DNA from: Flavobacteriaceae bacterium
GTDB taxonomy: Bacteria; Bacteroidota; Bacteroidia; Flavobacteriales; Flavobacteriaceae
NCBI GenBank assembly: GCA_947461915.1
Contig: CANHNG010000015.1
Location: 1-12,678 of the forward strand
Direction: 5' to 3'
DNA: 12,678 nucleotides
A program made the position numbers and the translations under genes. Position 1 is the first letter of the stretch. Every line of letters begins with the position of its first letter. The notes under the pieces are model-generated. The model saw nothing but the letters and a program-made list of their open reading frames with translations, had not been told where the DNA came from and ran no database searches. This document shows, piece after piece, positions 6,710-12,678 of this stretch.

Positions 6710-8625
6710 GGATTTTCTTTTTCGTATCTCTTTTAGTATTGCCCACAGTACTGTTCTCTCAAGAAAAAAAGACTAATGGGTTCGATTTTAACAGTAGTTA
6801 CAACAGCTCTGATTCCATAAAGAAACCTAAGGCAAAAGTGGCTACCCTAGACCTATATCGCATTATTACTTTAGAACGTGACACTACTTATATCGATACC
6901 TCGCTAACCATTCAAAAAGAATACAGCCATAATTATCTGCGGAAAGATACTTTCGGCTTGTTGCCTTTCCCGAACGAAGGGCAAACCTATAATACTTTGC
7001 AGTACGGTTTGAGTGAGTTTTCCCCTTATCCTGAATTTGGTTTTACCGCAAAACACTTTAATTTTATCGAAGCCAACCAAATTCGCTATTGCTCGGTGGC
7101 CACTCCCGTTACGGAACTCTATTTTAAGTCGGTCATGAAACAAGGACAATCTGTAGATGCTTTCTTTACTTTAAATACGGCGCCAAGACTCAATTTTTCT
7201 ATTGCCTACAAAGGATTGCGCTCCACTGGTAGATATACTAACCAACTTACTAGCACCGGGAATTTTAGGTTTACTACCAGTTACAACACCAAAAACCAGC
7301 GCTATTTTGCCAATGCCCATTTCACTTCCCAGGATATTCTCAACGAAGAAAATGGAGGCATCACCACCATCGAAGATTTCGAAAGCGGAAACCCGGATTA
7401 TGACAATAGGGAACAATTAGAAGTTTATTTTAAAGATGCCAAGTCTTTCCTGAAAGGAAAACGAGTTTTTGTGGATCACTTTTTTAGAATCAATTCCCTC
7501 AAAGGAAACAACAATGTATATGTCACCCATCAATTGAATTACGAGAATAAATTTTTCGAGTTCAATCAAGCCACAGTGTCTTCTAGATATGGGGAATCTT
7601 ATGTAAGCAGTGGAATCAATGATCAAACGCATTATAATAAAATGCAAAATATTCTTGGGCTTATTTATGAAAATACAACCCTTGGAAAATTCAAGTTTTT
7701 TGCGGAAGATTTTAGGACTAATTATTACTATGGCAAAATTTTACTTGTCGGCAGCCAAACCATTCCAGCTGCATTGAACCAAAAAATCAACAGCGCGGGA
7801 GGGCAATATGAGTATCAAAAAAACAAATGGAACGGTAAATTCTGGTATTCAAGATCAGTTACAAACCAGTCATTGTCTCATCTGGACGCCAAACTGAACT
7901 ATGCCCTGAACGACGAAACCCAACTGGCATTCGGATACCAAAGCCTCAACAAATTGCCGAATAACAATTATGAATTGTACCAAAGTAGTTTTGTGAATTA
8001 CAACTGGTTCAATGATTTCAAAAATGAAAAGATAAATGCCATCAGCGCCAATGCAACCACCCCTTGGATTAACGCATCGCTCCAATTGTCTACCCTACAA
8101 GATCATTTGTATTTTGAAAATGTAGTTACCGATGTCCAAAAGCAAATAGTCGCACCCAAACAATACAACAGCACCATCAATTATGTGTCTGTGAAAGTTA
8201 ATAAGGAATTCCGACTCGGGAAATTTGCCTTAGACAACACCTTTTTGTATCAAAAAGTGGATCAGCCCGATTTTATCCTGAACGTACCCGAATTGGTTAG
8301 CCGCAATACGCTGTATTATTCTACTACTATGTTTGAAAAAGCCTTGTATTTGCAAACGGGTGTTACCTTGAATTACTTTAGCCGCTATTTTGCCAATGAT
8401 TACAATCCTGTAATTGGCGAGTTTTTCGTTCAAAATAAAAAGGAAATCGGCAATTATCCCAACCTTGATTTTTTCGTGAATGCCCGCATTCAAAGAACCC
8501 GTATTTATTTTAAGGCGGAACATTTCAATTCGTCACTCTCGGGCAATAATTTTTATGCGGCACCCAATACTCCCTATCGTGATTTTATGATTCGTTTTGG
8601 TTTGGTTTGGAATTTCTTTCAGTAG
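6706..8625 (+). CDS. Putative outer-membrane porin (Porin_10 family)
   Basis: A 639-residue protein with a signal peptide (about residues 1-19, MRIFFFVSLLVLPTVLFSQ). The conserved N-terminal block of the Bacteroidota putative porin family follows: TLDLYRIITLERDTTYIDTSL, then NYLRKDTFGLLPFPNEGQTYNTLQYG. The remainder alternates short aromatic-rich strands and polar turns, as expected for a transmembrane beta-barrel, and the C-terminus RFGLVWNFFQ looks like a closing outer-membrane strand. Channel activity and substrate are unknown. The gene has its own strong promoter and is transcribed away from the T9SS protein gene; whether the shared spacer links their regulation is not shown. No terminator is visible before the Fic gene 63 bp downstream, so partial co-transcription is possible. 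Confidence 0.85.
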   Translation: MRIFFFVSLLVLPTVLFSQEKKTNGFDFNSSYNSSDSIKKPKAKVATLDLYRIITLERDTTYIDTSLTIQKEYSHNYLRKDTFGLLPFPNEGQTYNTLQYGLSEFSPYPEFGFTAKHFNFIEANQIRYCSVATPVTELYFKSVMKQGQSVDAFFTLNTAPRLNFSIAYKGLRSTGRYTNQLTSTGNFRFTTSYNTKNQRYFANAHFTSQDILNEENGGITTIEDFESGNPDYDNREQLEVYFKDAKSFLKGKRVFVDHFFRINSLKGNNNVYVTHQLNYENKFFEFNQATVSSRYGESYVSSGINDQTHYNKMQNILGLIYENTTLGKFKFFAEDFRTNYYYGKILLVGSQTIPAALNQKINSAGGQYEYQKNKWNGKFWYSRSVTNQSLSHLDAKLNYALNDETQLAFGYQSLNKLPNNNYELYQSSFVNYNWFNDFKNEKINAISANATTPWINASLQLSTLQDHLYFENVVTDVQKQIVAPKQYNSTINYVSVKVNKEFRLGKFALDNTFLYQKVDQPDFILNVPELVSRNTLYYSTTMFEKALYLQTGVTLNYFSRYFANDYNPVIGEFFVQNKKEIGNYPNLDFFVNARIQRTRIYFKAEHFNSSLSGNNFYAAPNTPYRDFMIRFGLVWNFFQ

Positions 8626-8661
8626 TGATACCAATTTATCTTCCGGTTCATCGACTTTGTT

Positions 8662-8669
8662 TATATTTG
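8662..8669 (+). promoter_or_regulatory. Candidate -7 element for the Fic gene
   Basis: TATATTTG matches TAnnTTTG exactly and lies 19 bp before the Fic ATG. No TTTG is found at the expected -33 distance, so the promoter is half-supported. The resulting 5' leader would be only about 10-15 nt. Confidence 0.5.
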
Positions 8670-8688
8670 TACCGTAACGAATCTATCC

Positions 8689-9459
8689 ATGAAAATAATC
8701 CCTGAACTACTTTTAGAAGATTACAAAAAAAACTTCCCGCCAGGATTGGAAGTGAAGTTTGATTCGCTAGATGATGCCGATATTTCTACTGGTACTTTTA
8801 GTTTTTACACTTCGGTTGCCTCGGTGTTTTCCAGCAAGATTGAAGGAGAGTTAATCGAATTGGATTCGTATATTAAACACAAAAAATTCGGCATTGAGTT
8901 CCTTCCGGATTACACCAAGAAAATTGACGATTTGTATGATGCCTATTGGTTTGCAAAAACAAACCCTTTGGATAAAAATACGATTGCCCAAGCGCATATT
9001 CTCCTTGGGAAAAATATCGTTGCGAAAAATCAGCAAGGCAAACACCGTGTCCAAAATATGTTTGTCACCAATGATGACGGGCGAATTGAATATGTGGCGG
9101 CACTTCCGCATCAGGTAGAGGATGAAATGGTCCGGCTTTATGACGATATGGAGTCTCTTTTAAAAAAACAATTGAGTTTTCCCGAAATTTTTTATTATGC
9201 TAGTTTCATTCATTTAGTTTTTGTGAAAATTCATCCTTGGAATGATGGCAATGGGCGTTCTGGAAGATTGTTAGAAAAATGGTTTTTATCAAAAAAACTC
9301 GGAGAAAAAGCTTGGTATATGCAAAGCGAAAAATACTATTATCAAAACCACCAATTGTATTATGATAACCTGAGAAGATTAGGTATTGAATACGAATCTC
9401 TAGATTATTCCAAAGCCATGCCTTTTCTGGAAATGCTGCCCAATTCACTTTTGTTGTAA
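8689..9459 (+). CDS. Fic family protein (probable AMP-transferase, self-inhibited class II)
   Basis: The 256-residue protein carries the Fic catalytic motif HPWNDGNGRSGR at 182-193, with H182 as the expected catalytic base, D186 for metal and the GNGR phosphate-binding loop. Upstream, GKHRVQNMFV (117-126) resembles the target-positioning flap. Near the N-terminus SSKIEG (48-53) fits the (S/T)xxxE(G/N) inhibitory helix motif; E52 would contact the active-site arginine R193 and keep the enzyme off. That places it in class II, which needs no separate antitoxin gene, and none is next to it. Family enzymes usually transfer AMP from ATP to hydroxyl groups of target proteins. The target here is unknown. 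Phenylalanine at motif position 3 is replaced by W184, a variation seen in many Fic proteins. The ATG at 8689 follows a TATATTTG element. Confidence 0.93.
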   Translation: MKIIPELLLEDYKKNFPPGLEVKFDSLDDADISTGTFSFYTSVASVFSSKIEGELIELDSYIKHKKFGIEFLPDYTKKIDDLYDAYWFAKTNPLDKNTIAQAHILLGKNIVAKNQQGKHRVQNMFVTNDDGRIEYVAALPHQVEDEMVRLYDDMESLLKKQLSFPEIFYYASFIHLVFVKIHPWNDGNGRSGRLLEKWFLSKKLGEKAWYMQSEKYYYQNHQLYYDNLRRLGIEYESLDYSKAMPFLEMLPNSLLL

Positions 9460-9491
9460 AGGCAAAGACACTATGAATTCAAAAATTGTAG

Positions 9492-9521
9492 TCTAAAGTC
9501 TAAAATCTAAAATCTAAAATC
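9492..9521. repeat. Heptamer tandem repeat (TCTAAAA)n before a start codon
   Basis: Four consecutive 7-bp units (TCTAAAG, then three TCTAAAA) plus a partial TC run from 9492 to 9521, ending 3 bp before the TTG start of the exonuclease gene. A degenerate version, TCTAATAATCTAAAA, precedes the DUF2851 ATG. Slippage would change the spacing or A/T content in front of the start, but coding sequence is not involved. Confidence 0.8.
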
Positions 9522-9524
9522 AAA

Positions 9525-10007
9525 TTGACCTTCACTGCTATCGATTTTGAAACCGCTACTGCCTTTCATCCGTGTTCGGTAGGTATTGTTACTGTCGAAA
9601 ATGGGGTGATTGTTGACGAATATGTGACCTTGATCAAACCGCCAAACAATCAATACAACCCTTTCACGATAGCGGTTCATGGTATTTATCCAAGAGATAC
9701 GGCAAACGCAAAAAACTTTGCGCAGGTCTTTCCCGAAATCCAAAAACGGCTAAAAAACAGGATTGTCGTGGCGCATAACGAAAGTTTCGACCGCAATGTG
9801 CTTGCCAAATCAATGCAGCTCTATGGGTTGGATTATGCTTCTTTGAATTTGGCTCCTAGATGGGAATGCACCGTGAAAATTTACAAAGCCAAGGGGTTAA
9901 AGCCTACCAAATTGAGTGATTGCTGTCGAGAAATGAAAATTGCTTTAAATCACCACGAAGCCTTATCGGATGCCCGGGCTTGTGCCCAATTGTATTTGTT
10001 GCGATAA
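9525..10007 (+). CDS. DEDDh 3'-5' exonuclease (DNA polymerase III epsilon-like), TTG start
   Basis: A single-domain 160-residue exonuclease of the DnaQ superfamily. All catalytic positions are visible: D7 and E9 in TAIDFETA (Exo I), D89 in HNESFDRNVL (Exo II), and H144 with D149 in HHEALSDA (Exo III, the DEDDh form). Such stand-alone proteins trim single-stranded DNA or RNA 3' ends in repair or turnover; nothing ties this one to the replicative polymerase. The start is TTG at 9525: an in-frame TAA at 9501 closes the frame upstream, no ATG or GTG occurs before Exo I, and TTG gives the short N-terminus typical of the family. The preceding 30 bp are heptamer repeats. The gene lies 65 bp after the Fic gene with no terminator between. 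Confidence 0.92.
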   Translation: MTFTAIDFETATAFHPCSVGIVTVENGVIVDEYVTLIKPPNNQYNPFTIAVHGIYPRDTANAKNFAQVFPEIQKRLKNRIVVAHNESFDRNVLAKSMQLYGLDYASLNLAPRWECTVKIYKAKGLKPTKLSDCCREMKIALNHHEALSDARACAQLYLLR

Positions 10008-10051
10008 TAAATTGCTCACAATTCATATTGTACAAACACTTTTAAAATTTT

Positions 10052-10078
10052 CCAAGAATTCCAAGAATTCCAAGTATT
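10052..10078. repeat. Three tandem copies of a 9-bp repeat
   Basis: CCAAGAATT (10052-10060), CCAAGAATT (10061-10069) and CCAAGTATT (10070-10078) are adjacent, in the spacer between the exonuclease and DUF2851 genes. The junctions create overlapping GAATTC sites. No spacer-repeat alternation exists, so this is a simple tandem repeat. Confidence 0.8.
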
Positions 10079-10110
10079 TTTTATTTTTAGTTAAGAAGTT
10101 TCTTTTTTAG

Positions 10111-10118
10111 TACCTTAG
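10111..10118 (+). promoter_or_regulatory. Weak candidate -7 element for the DUF2851 gene
   Basis: TACCTTAG differs from TAnnTTTG at one base and lies 41 bp before the ATG at 10160. TTAG at 10087-10090 is the only -33-like sequence at roughly the right distance. Support is modest. Confidence 0.3.
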
Positions 10119-10159
10119 TGTAGCATTCTGATACGATAAGAAGTCTAATAATCTAAAAA

Positions 10160-11431
10160 ATGAAAGAGGATTTTCTCCACCATCTATGGAAATTCAAGAA
10201 GTTTGATACTTTGAATTTAAAAACTTCCAATGGAGAGGAAATCGTAATAGTCCACGTTGGACATTATTTAGCACTTGCCGGCCCCGATTTTTTCAATGCC
10301 CAAATTATCATTAGCGACCAAAAATGGGCAGGAAATGTGGAAATTCACCTTAAATCTTCAGATTGGTATGTGCACCAGCACGAAAGAGATGCCAACTATG
10401 AAAACGTGATTCTTCATGTGGTTTGGGAACACGACACCGAAATTTTCAGAAAGAATAACAGCGAAATTCCAGTTTTGGAACTCCGGCACTACGTCGACAA
10501 GACAACAATTGCCAATTATCAATCGTTGCTCAGCCCGAAATCCTGGATTTTCTGCGAAAAGCAATTAAAAACCATTGCCGATTTTACTTTAAGAAATTGG
10601 CAAGAACGCTTGTTTTTTGAACGCTTGCAACGAAAATCAAAACCCATTTTTGAATTGTTGGAGCAAGCCCATCAGGATTGGGAAGCGGTCTTGTTTTGTC
10701 TTTTGGCTAGGAATTTCGGTTTGAACACCAATGGGGAACTCTTTTTGAAAATCGCCCAATCGATTCCGTTTTCCGTTATTAGAAAAGAAAGTTTTGAGGT
10801 CGAGAATTTAGAAGCACTGCTTTTAGGAAGCGCTGGGGTTTTGGACAAAGAAAAGGAAGATACGTATTACAAGGATTTAAAATTCAGGTATTTCTATTTG
10901 TTGCAGAAATACCAATTGGAAAAGAATAGTACGGAATCCGTTCAGTTTTTCAAGCATCGTCCCGATAATTTCCCTACGATTCGGCTTTCGCAGTTGGCGA
11001 ATTTGTACCACAGTCAGCAAAATTTATTTTCGACAATAAGCACTTCAAATTCGCTTGCAACTATATACAAAACCTTTGGGGTTGCCGTTTCGGCTTATTG
11101 GCAAACCCACTATCAGTTTGACAAAGAAAGTCCCAAAAAGTTAAAAAAACTTTCCAAATCGTTTGTTGATTTAATCGTGATAAACACCATTATTCCACTT
11201 CAATTTGCTTACGCCAAAAGTCAAGGCAAGGAAAATTCCGAAGACTTAATTCAGTTGTTAAACGAGGTTTCCCCGGAAAAAAATACGATCGTGGATAAAT
11301 TCAGTTCTTTTGGAATACAACCAAAAAACGCCTTTGAAACCCAGTCTTTATTGCAGCTCAAAAATGAATATTGCAACAAAAGCCGTTGCCTAGAATGTGC
11401 CGTAGGCATGGAACTATTGAAGCAAAGTTAA
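10160..11431 (+). CDS. DUF2851 family protein
   Basis: A 423-residue cytoplasmic-looking protein with no signal peptide or membrane segment. It has the DUF2851 signature in its first 95 residues: FLHHLWKFKKFD, then AGPDFFNAQI (40-49), WAGNVEIHLKSSDWYVHQHE (56-75) and YENVILHVVWEHD (80-92). The C-terminus carries a cysteine cluster, C405-N-K-S-R-C410-L-E-C413, followed by AVG, which could bind a metal. The function of the family is not known to me. The invariant D43, E61, H63 and K65, placed in what reads as consecutive beta-strands, resemble a nuclease-type site, but this is only inference. The gene follows the exonuclease by 152 bp and shares an A/T-rich TCTAA string before its ATG. Its end is marked by a terminator shared with gltA. 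Confidence 0.9.
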   Translation: MKEDFLHHLWKFKKFDTLNLKTSNGEEIVIVHVGHYLALAGPDFFNAQIIISDQKWAGNVEIHLKSSDWYVHQHERDANYENVILHVVWEHDTEIFRKNNSEIPVLELRHYVDKTTIANYQSLLSPKSWIFCEKQLKTIADFTLRNWQERLFFERLQRKSKPIFELLEQAHQDWEAVLFCLLARNFGLNTNGELFLKIAQSIPFSVIRKESFEVENLEALLLGSAGVLDKEKEDTYYKDLKFRYFYLLQKYQLEKNSTESVQFFKHRPDNFPTIRLSQLANLYHSQQNLFSTISTSNSLATIYKTFGVAVSAYWQTHYQFDKESPKKLKKLSKSFVDLIVINTIIPLQFAYAKSQGKENSEDLIQLLNEVSPEKNTIVDKFSSFGIQPKNAFETQSLLQLKNEYCNKSRCLECAVGMELLKQS

Positions 11432-11473
11432 GTTTTAATTTTTTTTATTCATGAATTTGAAAGATCCCAACAT

Positions 11474-11505
11474 AAAAAAACCACTTCATTGAAGTGGTTT
11501 TTATA
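11474..11505. terminator. Bidirectional terminator between DUF2851 gene and gltA
   Basis: CCACTTC (11481-11487) pairs with GAAGTGG (11491-11497) around a three-base ATT loop. The A run before and T run after extend the stem to about 12 bp and provide a T-tract on both strands. It therefore can end the + strand DUF2851 transcript and the minus strand gltA transcript, which converge here. Confidence 0.92.
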
Positions 11506-11520
11506 GGTATTTTTTGTTTT

Positions 11521-12678
11521 TTATCTTTTATCCATCGATACAAATTCTCTCAAACCGTACCCTGTGTATACCTGTCGAGGTCTTCCAATAGGCTCCTTGT
11601 TTAATCTCATTTCCTTCCATTGGGCTATCCAACCTGGTAATCTGCCTATAGCAAATAGAACCGTAAACATATCGGTAGGGATTCCTAAAGCTCTGTAAAT
11701 AATTCCAGAATAGAAATCCACATTTGGATATAATTTTCTGGTAACAAAATACTCGTCGGCCAATGCTAAAGCTTCTAATTTTTTGGCGATATCTAAAATA
11801 GGATCATCAACACCTAATGTTGCTAAAACTTCATCTGCCGCTTTTTTGATGATTTTCGCTCTTGGATCAAAGTTTTTATACACTCGGTGACCAAAGCCCA
11901 TCAATCTGAAAGGGTCGTTTTTATCTTTGGCTTTAGCCATATATTTTTCGGCATCTCCACCGTTTGCTTGGATTTCCTCTAACATTTCAAGCACTGCTTG
12001 ATTTGCTCCACCATGTAATGGACCCCAAAGTGCCGAAATTCCGGCAGAAACAGAGGCAAATAATCCAGCATGTGAAGAACCTACCATTCTTACTGTGGAT
12101 GTTGAACAGTTTTGTTCGTGATCCGCATGAAGGATAAACAATTTATCCAAGGCTTCAACAACTATCGGATTTGCTTTATAAGGTTCTGTTGGCAATTTGA
12201 ACATCAATTGCATAAAGTTTTCAACGTATCCTAAAGTATTATCATAATAATTCAATGGATACCCCATGCTTTTTCTATACGTCCAAGACGCAATGACAAG
12301 AAATTTTCCTATTAATTTACAAACCGCTTCATACAATTCGTCTTTGTTCTCTGGATTTACAGCTTTAGGATTAAAAGCAATCAAAGAACTAGTCAAAGCT
12401 GACAAAACACCCATTGGATGTGCCGTCTTAGGAAAGCCATCAATGATGTTTTTCATTTCCTCATTGACCAAGGTGTATTTTCGGATGTGGGTCTCAAAAT
12501 CTTTTAACTCTAACGATGTAGGCAATTCCCCAAAAATCAGTAAATAACTTACTTCCAGGAAATTTCCTTTAGCTGCTAATTCTTCAATGGAATAGCCTCT
12601 ATAATGCAAAATTCCCTCTTCTCCATCCAAAAAAGTGATTTCGCTTTTACAAGAACCTGTGTTTTTATATCCTGGATC
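11521..12678 (-). CDS. gltA: Citrate synthase (N-terminus beyond the window)
   Basis: Condenses acetyl-CoA with oxaloacetate to citrate, the entry step of the TCA cycle. The 385 visible residues begin DPGYKNTGSCKSEITF and run to VSMDKR. Counting from the first visible residue, the catalytic triad is H222 (in GPLHGGANQAVLEM), H264 (in GFGHRVYKNFDPRAK) and D321 (in YPNVDFYSG), equivalent to H264, H305 and D362 of the E. coli enzyme. The HADHEQNCSTSTVRMVGSSHAGL block (184-206) is also complete. By comparison with E. coli about 41 N-terminal residues are missing to the right. A TTG at 12630 is an internal leucine codon, not a start, since homology continues upstream of it to the edge. It converges on the DUF2851 gene, with a terminator just past its stop. 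Confidence 0.97.
   Translation of the reverse strand, partial: DPGYKNTGSCKSEITFLDGEEGILHYRGYSIEELAAKGNFLEVSYLLIFGELPTSLELKDFETHIRKYTLVNEEMKNIIDGFPKTAHPMGVLSALTSSLIAFNPKAVNPENKDELYEAVCKLIGKFLVIASWTYRKSMGYPLNYYDNTLGYVENFMQLMFKLPTEPYKANPIVVEALDKLFILHADHEQNCSTSTVRMVGSSHAGLFASVSAGISALWGPLHGGANQAVLEMLEEIQANGGDAEKYMAKAKDKNDPFRLMGFGHRVYKNFDPRAKIIKKAADEVLATLGVDDPILDIAKKLEALALADEYFVTRKLYPNVDFYSGIIYRALGIPTDMFTVLFAIGRLPGWIAQWKEMRLNKEPIGRPRQVYTGYGLREFVSMDKR

Noticed and set aside
8689..10007. Fic plus exonuclease as a toxin-antitoxin or defence pair
   Set aside because: The Fic protein carries its own inhibitory motif, and the exonuclease is an ordinary stand-alone DEDDh protein; adjacency with a 65-bp repeat-filled gap is no evidence of joint function.
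10052..10078. CRISPR-like array
   Set aside because: The units are only 9 bp and directly adjacent, with no spacers; no cas genes are nearby.
12628..12630. TTG as the start codon of citrate synthase
   Set aside because: The frame stays open to the right edge and encodes the expected family sequence (GYKNTGSCKSEITF), so this is an internal leucine.

Overview
The window looks like chromosomal DNA from a Flavobacterium-like member of the Bacteroidota. The evidence is low GC with A/T-rich spacers, promoters of the Bacteroidota TTTG / TAnnTTTG type, almost no Shine-Dalgarno sequences, a secreted protein with a type IX secretion (T9SS) sorting domain, a Porin_10-type outer-membrane protein, a DUF2851 protein, and a citrate synthase that closely resembles flavobacterial enzymes as I remember them. 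No tRNA, rRNA, transposase, phage gene or CRISPR array is visible.

Layout, left to right. A truncated + strand gene ends at 113. A short repeat-rich spacer separates it from rnhB (ribonuclease HII, minus strand, 233-892), which carries an unusual in-frame insertion of about 21 residues. The next spacer (893-1253) holds a 182-bp segment bounded by 19-bp inverted repeats, with REP-like GAGCTTGTCGAAG units inside it, and then the terminator of the next gene. Positions 1254-6056 (minus strand) encode a 1600-residue T9SS-secreted protein. It is built from tandem carbohydrate-binding-like modules, a calcium-binding-like module and several Ig/PKD-like repeats, with no catalytic domain that I can recognise. 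A gene-poor, AT-rich divergent intergenic region of about 600 bp follows.

Rightward from there on the + strand: a well-formed Bacteroidota promoter, a possible 13-codon leader ORF whose stop overlaps the next start as ATGA, a putative porin (6706-8625), a self-inhibited (class II) Fic protein (8689-9459), a DEDDh 3'-5' exonuclease starting at TTG (9525-10007) and a DUF2851 protein (10160-11431). A bidirectional terminator separates this series from citrate synthase (gltA, minus strand), which runs off the right edge without its N-terminus.

Functionally this is mostly ordinary chromosomal housekeeping (rnhB, exonuclease, gltA) with a cell-envelope section in the middle: the secreted polysaccharide-binding protein and the divergently transcribed porin. 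No multi-gene defence or biosynthetic system is evident. The most interesting signals are the palindrome-rich insertion in rnhB, the candidate non-autonomous mobile element at 984-1165, the leader ORF before the porin, the non-catalytic carbohydrate-binding T9SS protein, and a possible nuclease-like active site in the DUF2851 protein.
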